Positions 10,969 through 20,119 of a DNA stretch of 20,435 nt are shown here, piece by piece. The position numbers and the translations under genes were made by a program. Source of the DNA: Punctularia strigosozonata HHB-11173 SS5 (Eukaryota; Basidiomycota; Agaricomycetes; Corticiales; Punctulariaceae); assembly GCF_000264995.1 (NCBI RefSeq), contig NW_006767451.1:545237-565671 (forward strand), given 5' to 3'. The notes under the pieces were generated by a model. That model was given only the letters and a program-made list of their open reading frames with translations, was not told the DNA's origin and ran no database searches. How positions within the stretch are numbered: position 1 is the stretch's first letter; every line of letters starts with the position of its first letter.

Positions 10969-12318
10969 CTAGTTTCTCTTCGTGCCGCCCTCCAGTTCCC
11001 GCTCCGTCGCCGCAGTCGCCCGCGTAGGCGTGGGCGGCATGCTCCCGAACGACCCGCCGATCGGGCTCCATCCATCCTCGACGCGATCGTCCGCGCGTAT
11101 CAGGCTCGCGATGCTCGCCGTATGCTTGTGGTTCTTCTTCTCCCTCCTCTGCTGCGCCGCGAACGCCTGGCTGCCGGGCACGGGCGAGCGGTAGGTGATA
11201 TCGTGCTCCGCGATCATATCCTCCGAATCGGATGCGTCGTCGTCCTCCATCGCCGCGCCGTGCATCGTGCGCGGCAGCGGCTCGTCGATATCGTACAGCC
11301 CGTACTTGGCTCTGCCCCGGGCCCCGCCGGGCTCGACGGGCGGCGCGGCGGCCTGCGCGCCCTTGAGGTCGTCCGGGAGCCAGAAGTAGAAGCAGGCGAT
11401 GGCGAGGCAGGCGCCGGCGACGACGTCGATGAGGTAGTGGTGGGTGAGGTACATCGTCGCCCAGTAGAGCAGGCCGGCGTAGGCCCAGACGGCGGTGCGC
11501 CACTGGGGGAAGAAGTGCGAGACGAAGAGGGCCTCCATCGTGGCGCAGCCGGCGTGCAGCGACGGGAAGGCGCCGAAGACGACGGGCGAGTTGTGGAAGC
11601 CGACGGTGTACGTGTTTTGGTGCAGGAGCCGGTCGATGCGCGCGAGGCCGCCGGGGGAGCCGGGGACGGAGTAGTCGGCGGGTGTGAGGCCGTAGATAAG
11701 CTCGTACCAGGGTGCGGCGCAGGGGAAGAGGATCTGGGTGAGGACGCCGATGAGGTTCATGTAGCCGAAGGCCTTGGAGAAGGTGTGAAGGGCTTCTTTG
11801 CGCCGGAAGATCCAGAGGAGGAAGGCGACGACGAAGGGGAAGGTGAAGTGGATGACGCCGTAGGGGAGCCAGGCGAGGACGTCGAGGAAGGGGTGGGTGA
11901 AGCGGGTGAGGATGTCGGATACGTTTGCGCCATAGAGGACGGTTTCAAGCGTAGGGAGGAGTGCGACGGAGATGGGTGGACGCCATTCCAGGGGAATGAA
12001 GCGAGAGGTGAAGAAGGCGAGGACCCACGAGAGCACTGGCATGCCCCGGAAGAAGAACTGGGATGTGAGCGGGACCAGAACGAGGATGGCGTACAATAGA
12101 GGAATGAACAGTTTCCACGGAAAGCCGGGCATGATACTGATCCAGAAACATGCGAGTACCAAGTGGAAGACGTAGATGGCGTCGGACAACACCCATTTGT
12201 GCGCGCGGACCTTGGCGAGGGTATCGTCTATGTAGAGAGACTTGTCTAATCTATTGACAGCGGCAATAAACGCTGCAACAAGTCTGTTGAGCGTGCGTGA
12301 CAGCGAGGGAGTGGCCAT
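10969..12318 (-). CDS. AUR1: Inositol phosphorylceramide synthase catalytic subunit, intronless
   Basis: Golgi multi-pass enzyme that transfers phosphoinositol from phosphatidylinositol to ceramide; essential in yeast and the target of aureobasidin A (family knowledge). Single exon, 449 aa from the ATG at 12318. The PAP2-type active site is present: GAFPSLHAGCA (H255) and YLTHHYLIDVVAG (H293/H294, D298). FTHPFLDVLAWLPYGVIHF is a further AUR1 signature. Several hydrophobic segments are visible, for example AIYVFHLVLACFWISI, FVVAFLLWIF and AVWAYAGLLYWATMYL. The C-terminal tail (about 320-449) is hydrophilic, acidic and Ser-rich (MEDDDASDSEDM), probably cytosolic. The frame stays open upstream to an ATG at 12465 (498 aa), but the extension is basic and Ser/Pro-rich without family likeness. 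The 12318 start has a strong context (cgcccgccATGGcc) and places the catalytic residues at the numbering I recall for yeast Aur1. Confidence 0.94.
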   Translation of the reverse strand: MATPSLSRTLNRLVAAFIAAVNRLDKSLYIDDTLAKVRAHKWVLSDAIYVFHLVLACFWISIMPGFPWKLFIPLLYAILVLVPLTSQFFFRGMPVLSWVLAFFTSRFIPLEWRPPISVALLPTLETVLYGANVSDILTRFTHPFLDVLAWLPYGVIHFTFPFVVAFLLWIFRRKEALHTFSKAFGYMNLIGVLTQILFPCAAPWYELIYGLTPADYSVPGSPGGLARIDRLLHQNTYTVGFHNSPVVFGAFPSLHAGCATMEALFVSHFFPQWRTAVWAYAGLLYWATMYLTHHYLIDVVAGACLAIACFYFWLPDDLKGAQAAAPPVEPGGARGRAKYGLYDIDEPLPRTMHGAAMEDDDASDSEDMIAEHDITYRSPVPGSQAFAAQQRREKKNHKHTASIASLIRADDRVEDGWSPIGGSFGSMPPTPTRATAATERELEGGTKRN

Positions 12319-14145
12319 GGCGGGCGCCGGCACCGACGACGACGACGATGGCGGACTGTCAGGGTGGTCGAGTCCAAAACGCGGGACACTGCCACATGCG
12401 TTTACTCTTTTTGGCGTGTTGCGGCGCAAGTGCACTCTCGCGTTCTTCGATAGCAGAGCACCCAATCATATTCCGGCATGCACGGCAGCAATGTCTGCGA
12501 GTCTTAGTTTGGTCTACTCGTAGAGAGCATCATGCATGTATATCATGTTTGACAGGTAAGTACTACTTTTCTACAATGTCTACTAAGTTCTTGGCCTAGG
12601 CTATTCAAGATGAGTTCGGACCTTGATAAAGAACGTACGTTCCTATATTTGTGTCTATCTGTCGCGTCAGAGATTACACAGCTACGTCCTGGTATTGGAC
12701 GCATCATGGAATGATCGAGCAAGTACAAGGAAATAACTTCGAGCTTCCGCAACCGCTGAACGTCAACCTATAACATGCGTTCATTCTCCCGTCACCGTTT
12801 TCGTCAAGCCCATGGAAGTTCTAATCCTGCACGCGGCATTTCCGGGCGATGAACTTCCGCGTTCAGGCTGGCAGCATGAGACCCGGGCGATCCGAGACCG
12901 GTCCGCGTTCGGTGCACTCGGCCTCTCGTTGGAACGTTGAGCGCTCATGATCACACTGACATAGGAAGGCCCGGTTGGTCACGCTCCCGCGATCTCCAGT
13001 CCTGGTGCTTACGCTGAGCTGGGATCCCTCTCGGATGGCACCCTAAATACACACTCCAAGTCCATCAAAGCCTCTTCGATCGGGATTACGTACGGGACAC
13101 CCTTCGTGCATATACTGCTCTGCATTGCCTCGAGGTCATCTTAACAAGCACAGAACATGCGCCCGTGCCGATGGCGGGCTCTCTCATGGCGGGCGGCTGG
13201 TCCATCGTATGCACACCACGGCCGAGTTCGCTCATACGACTTTCTCTGACCGTGGCGCTACGCATCGATGTCAACGTGCGGTGAGTGCAGTTGCACTTGC
13301 TGTGTATTCCGCCGTACTTTGTGTGCACGCCGTACCTCACAACCGTTGAGAGAATTCGGATGCACTCTGGACACCTTGCCGAGGAGTCCCCATCTTACAT
13401 CGTTCCCGAACAACAATCATCTTGTTCTGGACTGGCCTATGTGCGGCGGCGGCGGCATACGCACATGGTCGCACCCCGGGTTGCCCGGCTGAAGCACGGC
13501 GTGCCGCTCGTCTGACCCGTGCCTCGTGGTGTAGATAGCTCGACGGGAGTCCCGAGGACACAACTCTTGTTCAGACCAAAGCGGCGCTTATGGCGTCCCA
13601 GGTCTTTGGGAATGTCAACGACCTTCAACCGTCGAACTCATGCGGCTCGTAACGCGATCGTCGACCGGATATCATCGTCGCTACACAACGGGAGAAACGT
13701 CAGCAACGACCTTGCAGGTAGATGGTGTCAGTGCAGAAACCCGTACGCCGATCAACAAACCCAAAGCGAAGGGACGGAATCCGTGCCTTGTATGGCTTTG
13801 CGGTCCTCTCAGAGGCGACGCGGAATGTGCGGCAGATTGAATGGAGAAGGAATACCGGTCACCCGTCCCGAGCAGTTCGGCAGGGTGGAGAAAGCGGATC
13901 GATGTCTCACCTAGTAAGTAGGAGGAGTACTTGGCGCCCGAGGGAGTTCATACGGTCGAGCAAGCGGATTGCAAATCCCGGGAGGCCAGATGACGCTCCG
14001 TCTGGATCCATGGACATGCATGGTGGGAGGAGCTGTATAACACTGCGTAAAACCGTGACGATTGACAAGCCATCGACCCACCAGGACGGATCCAAACCTA
14101 CGACTCCCGAAACCCACAGAGCACTAATCCTGGACCCATGGACAG
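12319..14145. other. Long intergenic region between AUR1 and the cysteine-rich gene
   Basis: About 1.8 kb shared by two divergent genes, so it should contain both promoters. 12319-12465 is open in frame with AUR1 and is more likely 5' leader than coding. Small frames on both strands between 13086 and 14150 (up to 142 codons) show no domain, signal peptide or splice pattern that I can support. A (CGG)5-like tract lies at about 13442-13456. Confidence 0.5.
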
Positions 14146-14153
14146 TATAAAAA
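14146..14153 (+). promoter_or_regulatory. TATA box of the cysteine-rich secreted protein gene
   Basis: tataaaaa in the context acagTATAAAAAcc, about 130 bp before the start codon at 14282. It implies a 5' UTR of roughly 100 nt and a strongly regulated, TATA-type promoter. Confidence 0.6.
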
Positions 14154-14281
14154 CCAGGGGTGCGCTGCACAGAAAGACCAGACCTCAAGCACCCGAGAGT
14201 CTTCAGAGGTTCGCTCCTCTCCGCTCGCACATTGCAAGTCCCCTTCTGACACCCTCTGTAGAACAGTCTTCGATCGCCGCA

Positions 14282-14868
14282 ATGAAGCTTCAACTCGCAT
14301 TCATGTCGCTCCTCGGCGTCGCCATGGCCGCGGTCGTCCGCGACGTCGACGACGAGGTCGCCTACGTTATTTCGACGAAGGATCTCGGCGCCGACGGCAT
14401 CCTCACCCTCTACGGCATCGTCGGCGACAGCGCCCCGACCAACTCGACCTCCCTCCAGGCCCGCCAGTGCGGCAGCAACGACGTGACGTTCGTCCTCTCT
14501 CTCTTTTCCTCCTGCCTTCGTCTCGTTAAAAAAAAAAAAAACTGACCGGGCGTCCCTTCCGCAGCTGCTCCGGCGACCACCAGGCCATCGCGTCCGTGTG
14601 CAGCACGCTCATCGGCCAGGTCTGCAGCAGCGGCGGGTCCGTGTCCGCCTCCCCGCGCAGCCTCTGCCTCTCGTCGTCCGGCAACCAGTGCTGCATCAGC
14701 TGGTCGGCCAACGTCGGCTCCTTCGCGGAGGTCGACCTGTGCAGCGCCGCGCAGGACGTCCAGAACGAGTGCGCCGGCAGCGCCGTGTCCGGACTGGCGC
14801 GCAACGTCAACCTCAACGGAGGATGCGTGACCGAGTGCCTCAGCAACAGGGCCACCGGATGCTCTTGA
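14282..14868 (+). CDS. Small secreted cysteine-rich protein, two exons, function unknown
   Basis: Exons 14282-14487 and 14565-14868 (510 nt, 169 aa), joined at ...GSNDV|T|CSGDH. Residues 1 to about 17 (MKLQLAFMSLLGVAMAA) form a clear signal peptide. An acidic segment (about 18-55, DVDDEVAYVISTKDLGADG) with one NxT site may be a propeptide. The mature part has 12 cysteines at 63, 70, 81, 89, 103, 111, 112, 128, 138, 156, 160 and 168, including one CC pair, and ends in CLSNRATGCS. Even Cys number and secretion suggest six disulphides. The single CC pair and spacing do not match the eight-Cys pattern of class I or II hydrophobins, which have two CC pairs. I do not recognise a named family; an extracellular structural, adhesive or effector-like role is possible. 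The start at 14282 is chosen because the in-frame upstream ATG at 14138 lies before the TATA box. Confidence 0.85.
14488..14564 (+). other. Intron with a 14-nt poly-A tract
   Basis: GTTCGT...CCGCAG intron of the cysteine-rich gene, 77 nt. It contains an A14 run (14528-14541) running directly into the branch-like CTGAC, a location where tract length could affect splicing. Confidence 0.75.
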
Positions 14869-16137
14869 GCGATAAGGCGCGTCTCTCTTGCGGAAGAGAT
14901 CCGATCAGGCGAAGGAGTTTTTTGTGTTTTTGTTTTTTGGCTTGGGTTGGAATGGGACGGTGGCGGTTGAACGTGATGGTGAATTGAAACGTGTACTCGA
15001 AAATCCAGATGAAATATGTGTACGTCGTGTCTTGGTTGACGTGCCCTCTATGCGTATGAGATCAGCAAATTTTCGATCTTGGTGTGACGTTTCTCTCGAG
15101 CAACACCTAGGTCGGAGCAGAGACCAGGATATATGCGGTATTTCATGTAGTGCCTGATAGCGAGTTGCTCGAGTAGCGCGGGATGCTTTTCGCAACTTAT
15201 TGCTGCCAAGTTTTCGACGATGAGGCGCGGATCAGCCTTACTAGACGGATAGCTTGGGAGATGGCGTACCTCAATCCAGCGACACAGACCGTGAAGGTTG
15301 TTGTGAGAAGGCTGTCAGGTACGTCCCCGAGCTTCTTTGCGCACCCGGCGCTGCAGCTGCAATGGTGGTAGCCACCACCCGCCCGCCTCCGGATAGCCCG
15401 TCACCCGCGTAGCGAACTTCTGATCACGTATAGGCACAGCGCTTTCTCGTCGCCCCTTGAACACTGCACAGTCTTCGATACACCTTCGATCTCCGTCCGC
15501 AACCAGAGAATGCTTGCGGAAAAAAGTGCACCGTGGGAAGGGCCGAGGGGGTTAGGGGGAGGCGCAGGATCGCTGTGCCATTGCGCAACGGAAAACGAGT
15601 CGAGCGGCGATATCCACGCCATATCATGATCCCAACCTAGCGCGTGAAGCTGTGGACCAGCCGAGGAGCGCGCGAGGCGGGATCGGGGCGGAGAGAAACC
15701 GGCGGCGGAGCTCGTGTGTGCGCGTATATACGGTAGTCAGAGGCAAAGACGGAAAGGATGCGTGCGGTACACATCCTTCCGTATTCTGATGCAGCGACTC
15801 TACATACGAAACGTGTGGTTGAAGTACTTCGACACCAGATCCGGTCCGTATTCACCGCACGTTGCTGGGCTCGGGCACGGCACTCTGTTTATGACAGTAG
15901 ACTCGGCGCGAGCTAGTCGCGCACCGCCAGTGTACGGTAACGTAGACGGGTAATAAGGTCCGTGTCGGCGGTCATCCCATCAACATATGAGAGCGTCCAC
16001 GTCAAAGTGGCTGAAAACGCCAATGATGTCATCCACTCAGAGATGCGTATGACCTCGACCGCCAGCGCCATGGACGCGTCCCATCTCCAACCCAATAAGT
16101 ACCTCTCCTCCTCCCCCAACACCAACAACAAGCAGCC
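14869..16137. other. Gene-free stretch between the cysteine-rich gene and the membrane-protein gene
   Basis: About 1.27 kb. The left end (about 14900-15000, T-rich) is the probable 3' UTR and terminator of the cysteine-rich gene, and the right end should hold the promoter of the gene starting at 16138. No frame on either strand has recognisable motifs. A tatata element lies at 15725-15730, too far upstream to assign confidently. Confidence 0.5.
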
Positions 16138-17323
16138 ATGTCCACCCGCAAGCGCAACGAAAAGGCGTCCGCGAAGACCAGCGAGGCGCTGCCCTCCGAG
16201 GGCGTCGTGCATAGCAAGGACGATCTCCCCACCAGGCGGCCCCAGAAAGGCGCGCAAAACTCCGCGTATCGTCTTGCGCCCCTACAGCCTGACTGACGAG
16301 TAAAACTAACCCTGCAGGCACCACCCACGTCAGCCCCCCGTTCTCCAACGTCTCGCTCACCAACTTCATCTACTGCATCTCCTGCCTCGCCGTCCTGTAC
16401 CTAGCCGTTCAAACCTACCGGTGAGTTGTGCCTTGTCCCGTCATACCCCACGAATATATGCACGGCTGCCTCAAGGCACTCTCTCTCTCTCTCTTTTCAT
16501 ACGGCGACGTCTCGTCGTACGAATCATCGAGCGCGACGCGTTTGATACATCATGAACGGCTGTTTATACGCGGCGGCACTAACTCGCAAGCTATCACGGC
16601 CACAGGATATTCCAATGGAAGACCGAACTCGGCGGCTGGTGGAACCTAGCTATGGGAAAGAGCCCCGCCGCGGTGCACAAGGTCAGGCTGAGCCCTTCGT
16701 TTTTGCCGAAGCCTTTTTCCCTGACCGAGAGGCCTTGTTTTTTTTTTGTTCTTTGGCGGTCTCCGTCCTAAATCACAGGAGCATCAAAAGCAAAAGTTCT
16801 ACGACTTCACCGGCGCCAAGGCGCGCAAGTCGGGCATACCCAAAGCCGGCGGCGGCGAAGTCGGGGACGACGCCGACGTCGACGGTGCGCCCACGCTCTC
16901 GGTCGAAGACCGCATCAACGAGCTGGCGGAAGCGCTGGGCATGCCCAGCAAAGACCTGGTACGTGCCCCCCCCCCCCCCGGTACATATGCGCATCAGGCA
17001 CATTCCGTGGGATTGAAAACGACTATGCGCGTACGCGTTAACAGGCGAGCGCGATCGCTGTAGCCGTCCGAGAATACGTCCCGCCCGCGAGCCTGAGCAG
17101 CGTCGCTGCCGAAGCTGCGGAGACCGGCGCGAGTGACGTCGTGGAGGAACTGCTCGGTGAGCACACCGTGGGAACACGTTTTGATGATAGTACCGTCCCG
17201 ATTGACGTCTGCTTGTCGCTTATAGGCGAGGGCGCAGGCGGGAAAGCGAAGGCGCCCCCGAGCGGCACGGGCATCTTGGACAAAGTCGTCGGTATGGACG
17301 AGCCGCCTGCGGAAATGGCATGA
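16138..17323 (+). CDS. Uncharacterised single-pass membrane protein, six exons
   Basis: Predicted exons are 16138-16270, 16318-16420, 16606-16681, 16779-16958, 17045-17156 and 17226-17323 (702 nt, 233 aa). The N-terminus is basic and Ser/Thr-rich (MSTRKRNEKASAKTSEAL). It is followed by THVSPPFSNVSLTNFIYC and one hydrophobic helix (about residues 61-79, FIYCISCLAVLYLAVQTY), then FQWKTELGGWWNLAMGKSP, a charged stretch (EHQKQKFYDFTGAKARK), an acidic linker, and a helical C-terminal part (VEDRINELAEALGMPSKDL, AIAVAVREYVPPASLSSVAA). No signal peptide is seen before the helix, so it is probably a signal-anchored protein. The end of exon 1 is uncertain: a GT donor at 16271 (gtcttg) and a GC donor at 16250 (AAAG|GCGCGC) both restore the frame; the second gives 226 aa. 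The other donors are strong, and two introns have CTAAC-like branch sites. Frame continuity across five introns argues that the gene is real, but I do not recognise the family. Confidence 0.78.
16738..16747. repeat. T10 tract inside an intron
   Basis: Run of ten T in the third intron (16682-16778) of the membrane-protein gene, 30 nt before the acceptor; it may act as an extended pyrimidine tract. Confidence 0.6.
16966..16979. repeat. C14 tract inside an intron
   Basis: Run of 14 C directly behind the donor GTACGTG of the fourth intron (16959-17044) of the membrane-protein gene. Confidence 0.7.
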
Positions 17324-17573
17324 GATCTGAGACCATGTCATCCACCCGGTTTCTCGACGCTATATGTTGTTCAGGCGCGTTCGTATAGGGAAGTGGCGTT
17401 GACGACGGCGGGGGCTGAAGCTCGGTGAATGCGCCTTGATCATGCGTAAACACAATATCAAACACGGACCAAGAACTGCATGTACCCAATAAGTGTACCA
17501 TTTTATAATCGCAGGAACCACAATCTTGCTGGATGCGGCAGACGGAAGCCTTAGGTATGATAGGCGCGTCGAC

Positions 17574-19618
17574 TCAAACCCTGATCTCGTCTCCCACCTC
17601 GTTCCAGAAATTGCATCTCTCGATATATTTCGCCGTCCTCTGCTCGATGAAGCTCCGCCCCTCCTGGATGACCAGACGCCCGTGCGTCATGTCCGGCCAC
17701 GCGGGGGCCCCGCGCGCCCGGAACGTGGACGGGTCGAACGCGCGCGCGAACGAGGTCCAGTACCCGATCGTCTCCGTCGCGAGCGCCTGCTCGGTGCCGT
17801 TGAACGGCGCGAAGTGGGAGGCTACGCCCGGGTAAGGTCCCGAGTTGGTACCCTGGAAGAGGAAGAACAGGTCTGTGCGGTGCAAGCGTTGCGCACGAGG
17901 TCAAAATCAGGGCTGAACTGCAGGTTTTTTTTTTTTTTGGCGAACGTACCGGATGTGTGCATGACCTTCTTCCACGGGAACTGTGCGAGCTGGACGGGGT
18001 CCGGGGTGTTGAACCTGTAGTTGTAGGCGTGCTTCTGGCCCGCTTTGTACAGCTTGTCGGCGATGTACCAGTCTCTAAAAACGGCACGCGGATGCGTCCC
18101 GTGAAACCGGGCTACCGATTCGAACGAGCGATGGCTTACTGGCAGGTGAACACGGTGTCGCCGAAGGCTTGCTCTGCTCTCTCCCACTGAGAGCCAAACT
18201 CGGACTCGGGGTATAGATCGATCATGCGCTGCACGGTTGCGTTGGACTGATCGAAGTCCATCGTTCCAGTAAGTTTCTTTCGTGCCGATATCTCGGATCG
18301 GCGGTATCGGCGTACCAACATCGTGTAGCGCTTCTTGATAGCGCTCACGAACCCATCCGTGGTGTTCGTGAACGTCGCGGGGTCGCCGACGAAGATCGAA
18401 CCGTCGTCCGTGCAGTGGCCTCCGACGAAATTGACCTTGCTGAAGCGTCCCTCGCGCAGCATCGTGCTCGGCAGGTCCTGGATGAGGTCGCCGTCGATGA
18501 CGGGGAGGAACTTGCACGTCGAGGGTTTGGTGTTGACCGCGTCGACGATGGCGGAGAGGGGCGCCGCGCGCAGGCAGGCGAGCGTGTCGGCTCCCGTGGA
18601 GAGCGTGCAGTTTGTCGCGGCCGTGACGTTGGCGTAGCACGACTGGGGGGTAGACGTGGGCAACGCGCGGGGAAATTGCGGTAGACAGAGACACCCACCT
18701 CATATTGCGCTTCGGTCGGTGTAGGATCCGTGCCAATGCTTTGAGCGATCTATAGCGGTGGGGATCAACAAAGCTCGATGAGAATGAGCCAAAGCTACTA
18801 ACGATCCCTTGGAAATCGGGCTTCTGTTGACCGCCGTACGCAATCATTTGCCAGATTAAATCCGCTCCGCCCTGTGGACTCCATCAGCCTCGTGAACCTG
18901 CTACGCGTGATAGCTCAGAGCATACAGCGCTTTCCCCTGCAAGGGTGATCTGGTTCGGATCGCCCCCGAATTTCGAGATGTGGCGCTTGACCCAAGCAAT
19001 GGCCGCGCGCTGGTCCAGCAGACCGTTGTTCACGCTACCATTCTCCATCACATCCTTGGCCGCAAGGAAACCGAGCAGGCCGAGCCTGTACTGGATGTTG
19101 ACAGCCACGATGGACCCGCCGCTTCCGGTGACCCAGGTATTCATGGGGAATCCTTGAGCGCTCTGGTAGAAGTCAGCGCGAACGATGTGGACCGTTGGTC
19201 TGCTCGCCACACGTACAGCATAGTAATTGCCTCCTCCGTGGATGTACAAAGCCACCCGTAACTTGTCGCCCTCCTTCGCGTGCGGCGGGGTCCACACGTT
19301 AAGCGTCAGGCAATCCTCCGAGCCCAGGTCTAGCGACGCGGGCTGCTGGATGCATATATCGCCCCAGTTTCGCGCATCGGTTACGGTCTGCGCGCGCGTC
19401 TTCTCGTCGAGCATTACCGGGGCTCTGAAACGTAGGTTGCCTAGGGGCGGTTGGACATAGCGAATGCCTCCAAAGAAATCGACGCCTTCCGAGCGGTGCC
19501 CCAACAGCTTGACGTACCCAAGGTCGACGATGGGCCCTTCGGGGGATGGCGCGCCCGGGCTGGCCAACGCCGCGCACAGCGTGCTCAGTCCCAAGACGGC
19601 AGCGAGCTCAAGCAACAT
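17574..19618 (-). CDS. Secreted type-B carboxylesterase/lipase, eight exons
   Basis: Alpha/beta-hydrolase of the carboxylesterase type-B family, hydrolysing ester bonds of lipids or other carboxylic esters outside the cell; the substrate cannot be read from sequence. Exons in transcript order are 19618-19217, 19162-18926, 18871-18803, 18749-18699, 18642-18316, 18246-18140, 18074-17950 and 17872-17574 (1617 nt, 538 aa, the usual length). The start gives a signal peptide (MLLELAAVLGLSTLCAALA); an in-frame upstream ATG at 19711 would put charged residues ahead of it and lies above the TATA-like element. Visible motifs are EDCLTLNVWTP (101-111, family signature 2), oxyanion-hole IHGGGNYY (126-133), the nucleophile elbow GESAGG (S212, split by an intron), GGHCTDDGSIF (acid position D333 where the family usually has Glu), and VMHTSDLFFLFQ (H437). 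The nucleophile motif appears only when intron 18925-18872 is removed. The last intron carries a T14 tract on the plus strand. Confidence 0.95.
17925..17938. repeat. T14 tract (poly-A on the coding strand) inside an intron
   Basis: Located about 11 nt behind the donor of the last intron (17949-17873) of the esterase gene. Length may vary or be uncertain. Confidence 0.7.
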
Positions 19619-19670
19619 GGGGGCAAACTTGTCAACCGGGCAGCCGTCCACATCTCGACCGGCGCCTGCA

Positions 19671-19678
19671 TAGATATA
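19671..19678 (-). promoter_or_regulatory. TATA-like element of the esterase gene
   Basis: The minus strand reads CATATATCTATG, 53-60 bp before the start codon at 19618. The spacing equals that of the aspartic protease TATA box, supporting the shorter start over the in-frame ATG at 19711. Confidence 0.45.
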
Positions 19679-20119
19679 TGCGTACGCGTCCCTTCGTATG
19701 AAACGGAGCAAATAGCAAGGCGGGCATCAGGAACGCGGCGGCGGATAGCGCTGATGGTCAGCTGGCCGCTGTTGTGCGTCGCGTGCTGCTGGAGAGACAA
19801 CGCGTCGGCCCGCCCGGTAACGGTCGGCAAACGGCTGGAGCCACGTAGTGCGAGACCTTGGCATTGATGCTATGAGGTAGGTGGTCTAAGGCAAAACATG
19901 TCGTAGATTACGAGGCAGAAAGGAGCGTTGTGCATGATGGTCGCTATCGCAAGTCTTAGCAAAAAGCGAGCACCGAGCGAAGCTCGGTGCGCCGTCTTGG
20001 GCTCGAGGGAGACAATTGAAACTCCGCTCGCGTCTCGCTCTTCATCCCTCCGGACTCCCTCGTCAGTAGAGGTGGCCCACTAGGCAGCATCAGCACACTA
20101 AACGCTTGCAAGCGGAAAC
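19679..20119. other. Esterase upstream region and right-hand intergenic DNA
   Basis: No supported gene. It contains the presumed esterase promoter on the left and the leader of the open frame starting at 20120 on the right. The hairpin at 19970-19990 is its only clear structure. I looked for a tRNA gene and a retroelement primer-binding site and found neither convincingly. Confidence 0.4.
19970..19990. repeat. Perfect 9-bp inverted repeat with 3-nt loop
   Basis: gcaccgagc-gaa-gctcggtgc forms a perfect GC-rich hairpin with a tight GAA loop. It lies 130 bp before the open frame at 20120. Possible roles are a mobile-element terminal structure, a structured leader in the transcript, or chance. 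Confidence 0.7.

Noticed and set aside
10945-12099. A 384-codon plus-strand frame antisense to AUR1
   Set aside because: Low-complexity Glu/Gly/Arg-rich shadow of the AUR1 coding strand.
13722-14150. A 142-codon plus-strand frame before the cysteine-rich gene
   Set aside because: No motif, signal peptide or family resemblance, and it overlaps the TATA box of the following gene.
14282-14868. Hydrophobin
   Set aside because: Size and secretion fit, but there is only one CC pair and 12 cysteines with different spacing.
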